From Pampinifervens sp037481935 (GTDB taxonomy: Bacteria; Aquificota; Aquificia; Aquificales; Aquificaceae): a stretch of DNA of 64,000 nt. Below are positions 1-8,418 of this stretch, one piece after another. Below the pieces are notes generated by a model. The model was given only the letters and a program-made list of their open reading frames with translations, had not been told where the DNA came from and did not search any database. Both the position numbers and the translations under genes were made by a program. Each line of letters starts with the position of its first letter. Position 1 is the first letter of the stretch. The stretch lies in NCBI RefSeq assembly GCF_046159715.1, contig NZ_JBJXCT010000001.1, forward strand, positions 62,001 through 126,000, written 5' to 3'.

Positions 1-1
1 T

Positions 2-229
2 GGACTCATAAGGGATGTGGACCTTCCACCCTACTTCTTTGCAAGGCTCTACGATAATGGTCCGAGAAACATGCCCCAGGTCATACAGAGCACGGAAAGG
101 GAAGAGATAATAAAGGCTCTTGAAAAGGCTGGATATGTGAAATCAAGAGCTGCCAGGCTACTGGGCTACACACTGCGTCAACTTGACTACAGGATAAGAA
201 AGTATCAGATTGAGATAAAGAGGTATTAG
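2..229 (+). CDS. Sigma-54-dependent activator, C-terminal end (partial)
   Basis: The reading frame is open from the window edge, so this is the 3' end of a longer gene and the GTG at 17 need not be its start. The last ~45 residues form a Fis-type helix-turn-helix: EREEIIKALEKAGYVKSRAA followed by RLLGYTLRQLDYRIRKY, the usual C-terminal DNA-binding domain of NtrC/NifA-family enhancer-binding proteins. The RQLDYRI wording is closest to NifA/NtrC members. The AAA+ sigma-54 interaction domain must lie upstream, outside the window. It ends 2 bases before the next gene, so the two may be co-transcribed. The family is fairly sure; the exact regulator cannot be told. Confidence 0.75.
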   Translation, partial: GLIRDVDLPPYFFARLYDNGPRNMPQVIQSTEREEIIKALEKAGYVKSRAARLLGYTLRQLDYRIRKYQIEIKRY

Positions 230-231
230 AG

Positions 232-930
232 GTGAAGGTGAAAATAAGGAGATATCCTCAAGGTGCTGAGGAGTTTGAGATAGACCCCTCTCAGGACATG
301 ACCCTTCTTGAGCTTCTTTTCACGATAAAGGAAAGTGAGGATCCGAGCCTTACCTTCAGGAGCATGTGCAGAGCAGGCATATGTGGAACATGTGCGGTAA
401 AGCTCAACGGAAAACCAGCCCTCGCCTGTTCCACCTGGATATCGGGAAAGGAAGAGGAGCTCCTCATTGAGCCCCTTGACTACTTTCCTGTAATAAGAGA
501 CCTGGTGGTGGACCACGAAGGAATGCACTCAAAGCTCAGGAGTTTTAAGACATGGCTGTATCCGCAACAGGAGAACATGATACTGCAGGAGGGAACCAAC
601 CTCAAAACCTCAAAGAGCTGGGAGTGTATACTCTGCGGTATCTGCGATAGCGTATGTCCGGTGCTTACCAGCACGGAGCTCTTTGGCGGTCCTTCCGCCC
701 TTACAAGAGTTTACAAGCACCTTCATGACCCGAGGAATGTGAACAGGCAAGCAACGAACATAGGCATATACAACCTGAGACCTGACCTATGCACTCACTG
801 CATGAACTGCTCTTACGCCTGTCCCAAAAGGCTCATGCCGGAGGGGCTGATAAGGGAAGAGGAAAATCTGCTTGTGGAGCTCGGGCTTCTTCAGAGGCAG
901 ACGGGCGGCTTTGACTTTCTGAGTTTTTAG
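232..930 (+). CDS. frdB: Fumarate reductase/succinate dehydrogenase iron-sulfur subunit
   Basis: A 232-residue FrdB/SdhB-type subunit that carries electrons between the flavoprotein and the quinone or membrane side; in Aquificales this enzyme serves the reductive TCA cycle. The N-terminal plant-type [2Fe-2S] motif is C46-x4-C51-x2-C54-x11-C66. The C-terminal ferredoxin-like part has C132-x2-C135-x2-C138-x3-C142-P and C187-x2-C190-x2-C193-x3-C197-P. The second of these keeps a Cys (C190) where classical FrdB/SdhB, with its [3Fe-4S] centre, lacks one. The start is GTG at 232 with an AGAGG-like ribosome site overlapping the previous stop. No flavoprotein or membrane subunit follows, so partners are encoded elsewhere or upstream. 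Confidence 0.88.
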   Translation: MKVKIRRYPQGAEEFEIDPSQDMTLLELLFTIKESEDPSLTFRSMCRAGICGTCAVKLNGKPALACSTWISGKEEELLIEPLDYFPVIRDLVVDHEGMHSKLRSFKTWLYPQQENMILQEGTNLKTSKSWECILCGICDSVCPVLTSTELFGGPSALTRVYKHLHDPRNVNRQATNIGIYNLRPDLCTHCMNCSYACPKRLMPEGLIREEENLLVELGLLQRQTGGFDFLSF

Positions 931-941
931 AGGAGGCAATC

Positions 942-1946
942 ATGAAAACCTTTTTAAATTTACGGCTTTCTGAGCTTGGTGTTGGCACATACCTTGGAGA
1001 GCTTGACCAGAAAACTTCTCAGGGATACAGGGAGGTGATAAAGAGAGCCCTGCAGGCTGGCATAAACGTGGTGGATACCGCCATAGTCTACAGGTATATG
1101 AAGAGCGAGAGGGATATAGGTGAGGTTCTAAAAGAGGTTCCCAGAGAGCAGGTCATCCTCTCCACAAAGGGTGGATACATTCCCTACGATGCGGACTCGG
1201 GCGTAGACCCAAGGGATTACTTTTACGAAAACTTTGTAAACTCAGGCATCGTAAAGCTGGAGGAGATGACGCCCCAGGGGCACTATCTTTCTGCTGGCTT
1301 TATTGAATGGTGCCTTGACAAAAGCCTGCAGAACATGGGAACTCAATATGTGGATATATACTTCCTTCACAACCCGGAAGAGCAGCTGAACTTCTTTGAA
1401 AAAAGCCTGTTCAACAAGAAGATAAAAGAGTGCTTTGAATACCTTGAGTCTGAGGTGAGGAGAGGAAGGGTGAAATATTACGGCCTTGCCACCTGGGGAG
1501 GCTTCAGAGTATCTTCTTCAAGCAGGCAGTATCTGAACCTTGCAGAACTCCTGAGCCTTGCTCAGGAAATAGGGGGAGAGGACCATCACTTCCGGTTCAT
1601 TCAGCTTCCCTACAACCTTGGCATGCCCGAAGCCTATACGCTAAAAAATCAGGAAGTTGCGGGTGAGAGGCTTTCAACTCTTGAAGCCTGTGAGAGGCTG
1701 GGCATATACACCTACACCAGCGCCAGCATATATCAGGGAAGGGTTGTAGGAAGAGTGCCACAGGAGCTGAAAGAAAAGCTAAGAGTAGACAGAGATGTGC
1801 ATGCAAGCCTGCAGTTTGTGTTGAGCACACCGGGTGTGGGAACAGCACTTGTGGGAATGAGCAGGCTAGAACATCTGGAGGAAAACCTTCAGATTCTTCG
1901 CATACCAAGACTTGGTCCCACAGAGTTTTCAGGTTTATTTAAATAG
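942..1946 (+). CDS. Aldo/keto reductase
   Basis: A 334-residue protein of the aldo/keto reductase (TIM-barrel, NADPH-dependent) superfamily. Visible family features are the N-terminal LGVGTYLGELD strand, NVVDTAIVYRYMKSERDIGE (Asp and Tyr of the catalytic region), DIYFLHNPEEQ at the position of the usual 'D..LLHxP', RRGRVKYYGLATW, and the C-terminal cofactor segment TPGVGTALVGMSRLEHLEEN. The catalytic Lys is probably in QVILSTKGGYIP. ATG at 942 follows AGGAGG at 931-936. It lies 11 bases after frdB and is probably co-transcribed. The substrate cannot be predicted. Confidence 0.85.
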   Translation: MKTFLNLRLSELGVGTYLGELDQKTSQGYREVIKRALQAGINVVDTAIVYRYMKSERDIGEVLKEVPREQVILSTKGGYIPYDADSGVDPRDYFYENFVNSGIVKLEEMTPQGHYLSAGFIEWCLDKSLQNMGTQYVDIYFLHNPEEQLNFFEKSLFNKKIKECFEYLESEVRRGRVKYYGLATWGGFRVSSSSRQYLNLAELLSLAQEIGGEDHHFRFIQLPYNLGMPEAYTLKNQEVAGERLSTLEACERLGIYTYTSASIYQGRVVGRVPQELKEKLRVDRDVHASLQFVLSTPGVGTALVGMSRLEHLEENLQILRIPRLGPTEFSGLFK

Positions 1947-2102
1947 CTTCAGACTATCCCAGATTTAGGCTCATCCATTCCAGAGGTTTACCACATAAGC
2001 TTTTCCTCGCTTGAGGATGCTGTGTTTCAGGCATTATGATTTTAACCATCAGTTGAGGGGCAACAAAAAAAGCCTTACGGGTATAAGCGGCAACTATGAG
2101 CC

Positions 2103-3293
2103 ATGAGGGATTTTTTGCTGTTTGTAGAAAACAGAGACAGGTTTGCGGTGGGGCTCTTCAGGCAGTTCAGAATTGAGGAAACCCCAAGCAGGGTGCTCAT
2201 AATCACTCCCACCCTAGAATACAAAAAGTGGGTGCTTGAATACATAAGGGCAAGGCTTTCCGACTATGGAAAGGAGATACTGGTAAGGTCTCAGGAAGAG
2301 GAGAAAAAGGCAGAGACAACCCTTGGTGACGGACTCTCGCCAAGGTATAGCTTTGATAACTTTGTGGTGGGAAGGTCAAACCAGCTTGCCCACAGAGTCT
2401 GCCTTGAAGTATCTGCTAGCCCGGGCATTTACAGTCCTCTTTTCATATATGGGGGTGTGGGCCTCGGGAAAACCCACCTTCTGCATGCTGTTGGCAATAG
2501 AGCAAAGTCCTCCCACTTTAGGGTTGTTTACAGGCAGGCAACCGAGTTTTCCGATGAGATGATAAAAAGCCTGAAGGAGGGAAAGATAGAAGCTTTTAGA
2601 AAAGCCTATTCGGGTGTGGACCTTCTTCTGTTGGATGATGTGCAGTTTCTTTCTGGAAAGGAGAGAACTCAGGTGGAGCTCTTTAGGGTTTTTGAGATTC
2701 TTCAGATGGCGGAAAAGCAGATAGTGCTGGTGAGCGACAGGCACCCCAAGGACATAAGGGATGTTTCTGAAAGGCTTCTCAGCAGGTTTGCCAGTGGTCT
2801 GATTCTTGAGATAGGTCTTGACGATGAAACAAAGCTCTCTATTGTCAGACACAAGCTACTGCTGTATGGGCTACCCACCGACAGGAAGCATGTGGACTAC
2901 GTTATGGAAAACACCGGCTACAGTGTCAGGGAAATAGAAGGTTTTATAAAAACCCTTAAACTAACCGGTATAAGGGAAAAACCATCGGGACAGACCAGGA
3001 GCAGGGAGGAAGAACTCATAAGACATGTGGCAAAGTATTTCAACCTGAAGCCAGAAGACCTGAGGAGGGAAACAAAGGAAAGGAAGGTTATAAAGGCGAG
3101 ACAAACCGCTATGTATTTCTGCAAGACTCTCCTTCACATGTCTTATTCAGAGATAGCAAGGCTCTTTGGAAAGCCAGACCACACATCCGCCCTCTATTCA
3201 ATAAGGAAATTGGAGGAGAAAAAACAGCAGGACAGAAAGTTCGCCTACATGCTTGAAATGTTGGAAAAAAGCCTCAGAAAATCTCTGGGATAA
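2103..3293 (+). CDS. dnaA: Chromosomal replication initiator DnaA
   Basis: A 396-residue DnaA, the AAA+ initiator that binds oriC and opens the duplex. Domain I/II is short (~80 residues). The AAA+ core begins at YSFDNFVVGRSN, with Walker A GGVGLGKTHLLHAVG, Walker B LLLLDDVQFL and the sensor/arginine-finger region SERLLSRFASGL. Domain IV holds the DNA-recognition signature, here KPDHTSALYSIRKLEE. This differs from the common RDHTTVLHA form, so box specificity may differ. The start is fixed by an in-frame TGA two codons upstream of the ATG. The 156 bases upstream contain only one weak DnaA-box-like 9-mer. recN follows 14 bases later. Confidence 0.95.
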   Translation: MRDFLLFVENRDRFAVGLFRQFRIEETPSRVLIITPTLEYKKWVLEYIRARLSDYGKEILVRSQEEEKKAETTLGDGLSPRYSFDNFVVGRSNQLAHRVCLEVSASPGIYSPLFIYGGVGLGKTHLLHAVGNRAKSSHFRVVYRQATEFSDEMIKSLKEGKIEAFRKAYSGVDLLLLDDVQFLSGKERTQVELFRVFEILQMAEKQIVLVSDRHPKDIRDVSERLLSRFASGLILEIGLDDETKLSIVRHKLLLYGLPTDRKHVDYVMENTGYSVREIEGFIKTLKLTGIREKPSGQTRSREEELIRHVAKYFNLKPEDLRRETKERKVIKARQTAMYFCKTLLHMSYSEIARLFGKPDHTSALYSIRKLEEKKQQDRKFAYMLEMLEKSLRKSLG

Positions 3294-3307
3294 ATTTTAA
3301 ATTAATC

Positions 3308-4858
3308 ATGCTCACAAGACTGAGCCTTGAGAGCTTTTTCTTCATAAAGGGTGAAGAGGTATACTTTGAAAAAGGGCTTAATGTAATAACAGGTGAAACG
3401 GGCATGGGAAAGTCCCTTACAGTAGCATCCCTCTCTTTCCTTCTGGGGCAGGATGGTGATTATCCTGAGGGCACCTGCGTTGAGGCTGAGTTTCTGCTTG
3501 AGGATGAGCCACTCATAGTGAGAAGAGAGCTCATAAAGGGTAGGAGCAGGTATTATCTCAACGGCAGGGGGAGCACAAAAAGGGTGGTGGAGGAAGTTCT
3601 TTCCTCAACCCTCCTCCTTCAGGGACAGAACGACAGGACAAAAATCCTCAGGGCTGACTTTCAGAGGGATGTGTATGATAGCTTTGCAGGTTGTATGGAG
3701 CTCAGAAAACTGGTAGAAAAGGCATACCAGCGAGTGGTGGAGCTTGAGGAGAGACTCAAAAACTCAAACCAGCGAAGGATTGAGATGGAGGTGAGAAAGA
3801 GGCTTATATCTGAGGAAATAAGGGATATTGAAGAGGTGGGGCTGACGCCCGAGGAATACCTGCAGGTAAAGAAAAGGCTTGAGGAGATAAATCTGGCAGA
3901 GAGGATAAACAGCCTTATCCTCCAGGCTCTCTCTGGACTTGAAACATGCATGGAAGGTCTCAAGCTTCTCCGAAAAGCCCTGAAAGACCTGACCTCCCTT
4001 GGAGGCTGGAAACAGGATTCTCATGTGCCTGAGGTTTTTGAAGACAGCCTGACAGAGCTTGAAAGAGGCCTGAGAGGAAGGTTCATATCCTACAGTCAGG
4101 AGGAGCTTGACGGCCTCAATGAGAAAGTCTACAGAATTCAGAGGCTTGAGAGGAGATACAGGATGGACTACGGGGAAATATACAGGCACATGCTTCTTCT
4201 TAAGGAAGAATTGCTCAAACTTCAAGAGGAAGAAAATCCAGAGGATATTGAAAGGGAGCTGGCAATGAGGAGAGAAGAGCTCCACATGCTCTACGAGGAG
4301 CTGAGCAAAAGGAGGCTTCTGGCAAGGGAGGGCTTTGAAACCCGGGTTATTGAATATCTCAGGAGCATGGGGCTTGAAGGTGCAAGTTTTAAGGTTTCTT
4401 TTGAGGAGAAGCCGGGTAGATACGGCAGAGAACAGCCGAAGTTTCTCTTTTCTTCTTACGGCAGGAATGAAATGGATATATCTGATGTGGCCTCGGGAGG
4501 TGAAATATCAAGGCTTTCTCTGGCTCTCTTTATGCTATCACCACCTGCCCAGACCTATGTGCTGGATGAGGTGGACGCAGGCGTAAGCGGAAGAACCTCT
4601 ATAAAGCTTGCAAAGCTTCTCAGGGAGCTTTCAACAAAGACACAGCTAATTGTTATAACCCACTCACCAGCCATAGCCAGCGCCGCAGAAAAACACCTTA
4701 CCACAAGAAGAGAACTTATCGGAGACATACCCTTGATAAGGGTGGTGGAACTTTCAGAAAAGGAAAGACTTGAGGAAATAGCAAGGCTGATGGGAACGGT
4801 AAACAGTAGCACTCTGGAGGGTGCAAGGGAGCTCATAAGGGAGGTCTGCGGTGTTTGA
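3308..4858 (+). CDS. recN: DNA repair protein RecN (SMC-like ATPase)
   Basis: A 516-residue SMC-family protein acting in double-strand break repair. The N-terminal half-site has LNVITGETGMGKS (Walker A) and the Q-loop region LLQGQNDRTKIL. A long central coiled coil of Glu/Leu/Arg heptads spans roughly residues 120-370. The C-terminal half-site has the ABC signature ASGGEISRLSLALFML, Walker B YVLDEVDAGVSGRT and the switch strand QLIVITHSPAIASAA. The family average is nearer 550, so this is a slightly short form. Its stop overlaps the start of the glycosylase gene by 8 bases, suggesting a small repair operon behind dnaA. Confidence 0.92.
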   Translation: MLTRLSLESFFFIKGEEVYFEKGLNVITGETGMGKSLTVASLSFLLGQDGDYPEGTCVEAEFLLEDEPLIVRRELIKGRSRYYLNGRGSTKRVVEEVLSSTLLLQGQNDRTKILRADFQRDVYDSFAGCMELRKLVEKAYQRVVELEERLKNSNQRRIEMEVRKRLISEEIRDIEEVGLTPEEYLQVKKRLEEINLAERINSLILQALSGLETCMEGLKLLRKALKDLTSLGGWKQDSHVPEVFEDSLTELERGLRGRFISYSQEELDGLNEKVYRIQRLERRYRMDYGEIYRHMLLLKEELLKLQEEENPEDIERELAMRREELHMLYEELSKRRLLAREGFETRVIEYLRSMGLEGASFKVSFEEKPGRYGREQPKFLFSSYGRNEMDISDVASGGEISRLSLALFMLSPPAQTYVLDEVDAGVSGRTSIKLAKLLRELSTKTQLIVITHSPAIASAAEKHLTTRRELIGDIPLIRVVELSEKERLEEIARLMGTVNSSTLEGARELIREVCGV

Positions 4859-5525
4859 GGAGCTTGTGGCACTCAGAGATAAGATAAAGACCTATGTGGA
4901 CAGGAGGCTCTCTGAATTCAGAGAGCTTGGAAAGACGGGAAAAACCACCTTTGACTTCAGACCCTTTGCGGACTATGTATACGGCGCAGATATATTTTCT
5001 GAGCTGTGCTTTTGCCTTCTGACCGCCAATTCCTCTGCTCTTATTGGAATAAAGCTGCAGAGCACCATAGGCACAGAGGGTTTCAGAGAGCTCAGCCTTG
5101 AAGAGCTGGAGAAGTTAATAGCCTCTGCGGGTCATCGCTTTGCCCGTCAGAGGGCTGAAAGGATAGTCAGGGCAAGGGAAAGGTTTGAGAGGGTTATGGA
5201 GGTCATAGTTGATGCCTGTGATGGAAAGACTGTGAGGGAGCTTCTCAGCGACACATGCTCCAAGTATAAAGTGGAGGGCTTCGGTCTCAAAGAGGCATCC
5301 CACTTTCTGAGAAACATAGGCTTTGAGGATGTGGCCATAGTGGACAGGCACATATTCAGGTATCTGAAGGAAAAGTCCCTCATTCCCGACTACAGAACTA
5401 TGACGAGAAAGGTTTACCTTGAGGCAGAAAAAAGGCTGGAGGAGATATGCAAGATACTTGGCATGTCTCAGGCAGAGCTTGACCTTTACATTTTTTACCA
5501 TAAGACGGGAAAGGTGTTAAAATAA
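4851..5525 (+). CDS. 8-oxoguanine DNA glycosylase/AP lyase, Ogg2 type
   Basis: A 224-residue HhH-GPD protein resembling the Ogg2 (N-glycosylase/DNA lyase) family of thermophiles, which removes 8-oxoguanine. The hairpin-helix-hairpin and catalytic parts are in KVEGFGLKEASHFLRNIG, containing the K used for Schiff-base chemistry, and FEDVAIVDRHIFRYL, containing the conserved Asp. The GTG start at 4851 overlaps recN by 8 bases, so translation is probably coupled. The protein ends seven bases before tRNA-Arg. The family is assigned from motifs; the exact substrate is taken from family knowledge. Confidence 0.85.
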   Translation: MFEELVALRDKIKTYVDRRLSEFRELGKTGKTTFDFRPFADYVYGADIFSELCFCLLTANSSALIGIKLQSTIGTEGFRELSLEELEKLIASAGHRFARQRAERIVRARERFERVMEVIVDACDGKTVRELLSDTCSKYKVEGFGLKEASHFLRNIGFEDVAIVDRHIFRYLKEKSLIPDYRTMTRKVYLEAEKRLEEICKILGMSQAELDLYIFYHKTGKVLK

Positions 5526-5532
5526 TATCTGA

Positions 5533-5606
5533 GTCCCCGTAGCTCAGAAGGATAGAGCGCGAGATTCCTAATCTCGAGGTCGGCGGTTCGACTCCGCCCG
5601 GGGACG
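5533..5606 (+). tRNA. tRNA-Arg (anticodon CCU)
   Basis: The cloverleaf folds by eye. The acceptor GTCCCCG (5533-5539) pairs with CGGGGAC (5599-5605), with discriminator G. The D-stem is GCTC/GAGC. The anticodon stem is CGAGA/TCTCG with loop TTCCTAA, anticodon CCT at 5567-5569. The T-stem is GGCGG/CCGCC around TTCGACT. CCA is not encoded. It reads AGG codons. It sits 12 bases upstream of otsAB, at the left edge of a block of different codon use. Confidence 0.95.
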
Positions 5607-5618
5607 CTTGTATAAGTT

Positions 5619-7799
5619 ATGAAATTAGTAATAGTAGCAAACAGACTCCCTTATATTGTTAAAAGCGTTGAACCCTTAGAACTTCAAAAAAGTCCGGGTG
5701 GTTTAGCTTCTGGGGTGCATACCTTTTTAAAGAGGGCTTCTGTAGGAAACTGGCTATGGGTGGGATGGGCAGGTTCTAGTTTGAGTAAAAGCAGCATAGA
5801 GAAAATAAGGAATATGCCACGAGAAAAGTATAATGTGCTTCCCGTGTATATACCTGAAAGGCTTATGGATAGATTTTATAACGGTTTTTGCAACAAAACC
5901 CTCTGGCCCCTCTTTCATAGCATGCCCACCCTATCATCCTATGAAAGAAATGCCTGGGAAAGCTACTTAGAGGTAAACAGGCTATTCTTAAAGACGCTTC
6001 TTGAACATACCCAGTTAGACTCGGATACTTTCCTCTGGATACACGACTACCATCTTATGCTACTGCCTGCCCTCGTGAGAAAGGCTATGCCTTATGCAAA
6101 CATAGGCTTTTTCCTTCATATTCCTTTTCCACCGCCGGAGATATTCGCCCAACTTCCGTGGAGGAGGGAAGTATTGGAGGGTCTTTTGGGTGCAGACCTG
6201 ATAGGCTTTCACACCTACGAATACACCACCAACTTCCTCCGCAGTCTAATGAACGTCTTAGGCATTGAACATACTATGGGGGAACTCATTTATAAGGACA
6301 GAGTTGTAAAAGTGGGTACCTTCCCTATGGGTATTGACTTTCAACTCTTTAACGAGTTTAAAGGGGATGAGGAAAAGGTAAAGGCTATAAGGGAAACCTT
6401 AGGCAACAAACGCATAGTCTTTTCAGTGGATAGACTGGACTACACGAAAGGAATATACAATAGACTGCTTGCCTTTGAAGATTTTTTAAACAGAAGAAAA
6501 GACTGGCACGGAAGGGTGGTGATGATACTAAACCTTGTGCCTTCAAGGGAAGGGGTAGAGCACTACCAAAGGATGAAAAGACAGATAGAGGAAAAGGTAG
6601 CGCAGATAAACGGCGCTTTTGGACACATAGAATGGGTACCCATACTATACCACTACAAATCTTTGCCCACCGAAGAGCTTATAGCCTACTACAGAGCTTG
6701 TGATGTTATTTTAGTAACCCCCATAAAAGACGGCATGAACTTGGTGGCTAAGGAGTTTGTTGCCTCAAGAAGGGATTTGAGGGGCGTTTTAGTGCTTTCT
6801 GAATTTGCAGGAAGTGGTAAGGAACTCGGTGAAGCCCTTCTGGTGAATCCAAACTCTGTAGAGGAGCTTTCAAAAGCTATAGAAAACGCCCTTGAGATGC
6901 CAGAAGAGGAGCAAGAAAACAGGCTTCGCATAATGCAGGAAAGACTAAGAAGATACGATGTGCTAAAATGGGGCATGGATTTTATAGAAAGTCTTAAAGG
7001 AGCCGTCTCCAAGAGGAATATGCTAAAAACAAGGGAGCTAAACAGCAGACTCCTGAAGAAGTTAAAGGACATGTATAAAGGCGCAAAGAAAAAGATCCTC
7101 TTTATAGATTATGACGGCACGCTTGTGCCCATAGCTAAACGCCCCAGTTTTGCAGTGCCTACCCAAGAGGTAAAAGAACTGTTAAGAAGGCTAAGCGGTG
7201 TAGAAAACACAAGGGTGGTTTTGATATCCGGCAGGAGAAAGGAAGAGCTTGAAAACTGGTTCGGAGACCTGCCTATAGTCATTGTAGCCGAACACGGATG
7301 CTGGGTCAGAAGACAGGGAAGCGATTGGGAAGCCACTTGTAGTATGGACAATGAGCTGAGAGAAAGGGTAAAGACAATAATGGAGGTGTATGTGGATAGA
7401 CTGCCCCAGTCCTTTCTGGAAGAAAAGAACTCTACCTTAGCCTTTCATTACAGGAATGCAGACCAGGAGATGGCTTCTATTTTAGTATCCAGCTTAGTGG
7501 ATGAGCTTACAGCCCTCCTGTCAAACACGGACATGTCCCTTCTCTTAGGTAATAAGGTGGTGGAAGTAAGAAAGTCCGGTATAAACAAAGGCACGGTAGC
7601 TCTGTCCTTCTTGCAAGAAGAGGATTACGATTTTGTGCTAGCTATAGGCGATGACGTAACGGATGAAAACATGTTTAAAGTATTACCTTCCAATGCAGTA
7701 AGCATCAAAGTGGGCACAGGCTCATCCTTTGCAAGGTATCATGTAACTTCCCAGCAGGAAGCTCTGAATTTATTAAAATACCTGATGAGCGATGACTGA
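5619..7799 (+). CDS. otsAB: Bifunctional trehalose-6-phosphate synthase/phosphatase
   Basis: A 726-residue fusion that makes trehalose from UDP- or ADP-glucose and glucose-6-phosphate and then removes the phosphate. The OtsA part (about 1-470, GT20) shows SPGGLASG, WVGWAG, WIHDYHLMLLP, FFLHIPFPP, VDRLDYTKGI and DGMNLVAKEFVASR. The OtsB part (about 490-726) is a HAD phosphatase with FIDYDGTLVPIA (nucleophile Asp), VLISGRRKEEL and AIGDDVTDENMF. It is full length with no broken motif. It overlaps the next gene by 8 bases. The trehalose probably serves as a compatible solute. Confidence 0.95.
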   Translation: MKLVIVANRLPYIVKSVEPLELQKSPGGLASGVHTFLKRASVGNWLWVGWAGSSLSKSSIEKIRNMPREKYNVLPVYIPERLMDRFYNGFCNKTLWPLFHSMPTLSSYERNAWESYLEVNRLFLKTLLEHTQLDSDTFLWIHDYHLMLLPALVRKAMPYANIGFFLHIPFPPPEIFAQLPWRREVLEGLLGADLIGFHTYEYTTNFLRSLMNVLGIEHTMGELIYKDRVVKVGTFPMGIDFQLFNEFKGDEEKVKAIRETLGNKRIVFSVDRLDYTKGIYNRLLAFEDFLNRRKDWHGRVVMILNLVPSREGVEHYQRMKRQIEEKVAQINGAFGHIEWVPILYHYKSLPTEELIAYYRACDVILVTPIKDGMNLVAKEFVASRRDLRGVLVLSEFAGSGKELGEALLVNPNSVEELSKAIENALEMPEEEQENRLRIMQERLRRYDVLKWGMDFIESLKGAVSKRNMLKTRELNSRLLKKLKDMYKGAKKKILFIDYDGTLVPIAKRPSFAVPTQEVKELLRRLSGVENTRVVLISGRRKEELENWFGDLPIVIVAEHGCWVRRQGSDWEATCSMDNELRERVKTIMEVYVDRLPQSFLEEKNSTLAFHYRNADQEMASILVSSLVDELTALLSNTDMSLLLGNKVVEVRKSGINKGTVALSFLQEEDYDFVLAIGDDVTDENMFKVLPSNAVSIKVGTGSSFARYHVTSQQEALNLLKYLMSDD

Positions 7800-8418
7800 T
7801 GTATTTTACTTTAAAACGGAGATATGGGTGCCTCTCTACACGGGAGTTAAAGCAGAAAGCCTTCAGGAGTTTTATGAGGCTCTTCTCAGTGTGCCAAACG
7901 GTAGCCTCCTCTACCACCTGTACATAAACCTTTTTAACTATCATAACCTGCCAACCATGTACACCAACAGTTTTGCTTACTGGTTTCAACACATAGGCTG
8001 CGATGCTCTGGCGGAAAAAATAAGCTCCATAGACCCAACCCGTTATCATGACCTGGAAGCCCTCAGGGAAAGGCTGATAGAAATACTTTCAGAACACAAA
8101 GAGGACTGCGCCAAAAGACAGGCAAGCCCCTTTTATTTTATGGATATATACAGAGAGGTAATTGACATGGGAGAGCATGCCACCAGCCTGGAAGAACTCA
8201 TAAAAGGCATAGAAAAATCCAGCATATATTCTCTTTTTCACCACCTTATAACCTCAAAGATTGACAATAAAAGGGTGATAAACGACTACTCCCAATGGCT
8301 CATGAGTATGGGCTATCCGAAGAAGGCGGAGCTCATAGAAGCTTTAGATTTATACGCGCTTAACCTGTATGAGGTGAAAAGTCTTATACTGGAGATTCTA
8401 AAAGATGATAAGACTTGA
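7792..8418 (+). CDS. DUF5752-like protein of unknown function
   Basis: A 208-residue soluble protein that resembles the DUF5752 family, whose members I recall as sitting beside trehalose or glycosyltransferase genes. Visible family-like features are an N-terminal YFKTEIWVPLYTGVKAESLQ, a helical part with LLYHLYINLFNYHN, FAYWFQHIGCDALAEKI and SIDPTRYHDLEALRERLIEIL, and a second, similar-looking half with SLFHHLITSKIDNK and YSQWLMSMGYPKKAELIEALDLYALNLYEVKSL. The two halves may be an internal repeat. Its start overlaps otsAB and its end overlaps treT, so it is translated together with two trehalose synthases. No catalytic motif was recognised; a regulatory or structural role for the partners is only a guess. 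Confidence 0.7.
   Translation: MTDVFYFKTEIWVPLYTGVKAESLQEFYEALLSVPNGSLLYHLYINLFNYHNLPTMYTNSFAYWFQHIGCDALAEKISSIDPTRYHDLEALRERLIEILSEHKEDCAKRQASPFYFMDIYREVIDMGEHATSLEELIKGIEKSSIYSLFHHLITSKIDNKRVINDYSQWLMSMGYPKKAELIEALDLYALNLYEVKSLILEILKDDKT

Noticed and set aside
1947..2102. Possible oriC in the 156 bases before dnaA
   Set aside because: Only one 9-mer (TTTACCACA at 1987-1995) resembles a DnaA box, with two mismatches. There is no AT-rich unwinding stretch or box cluster.
5533..5606. tRNA-Arg 3' end as an attachment site for the following block
   Set aside because: No second copy of the tRNA 3' end was found near 11.2 kb and there is no integrase gene, so an att site cannot be claimed.
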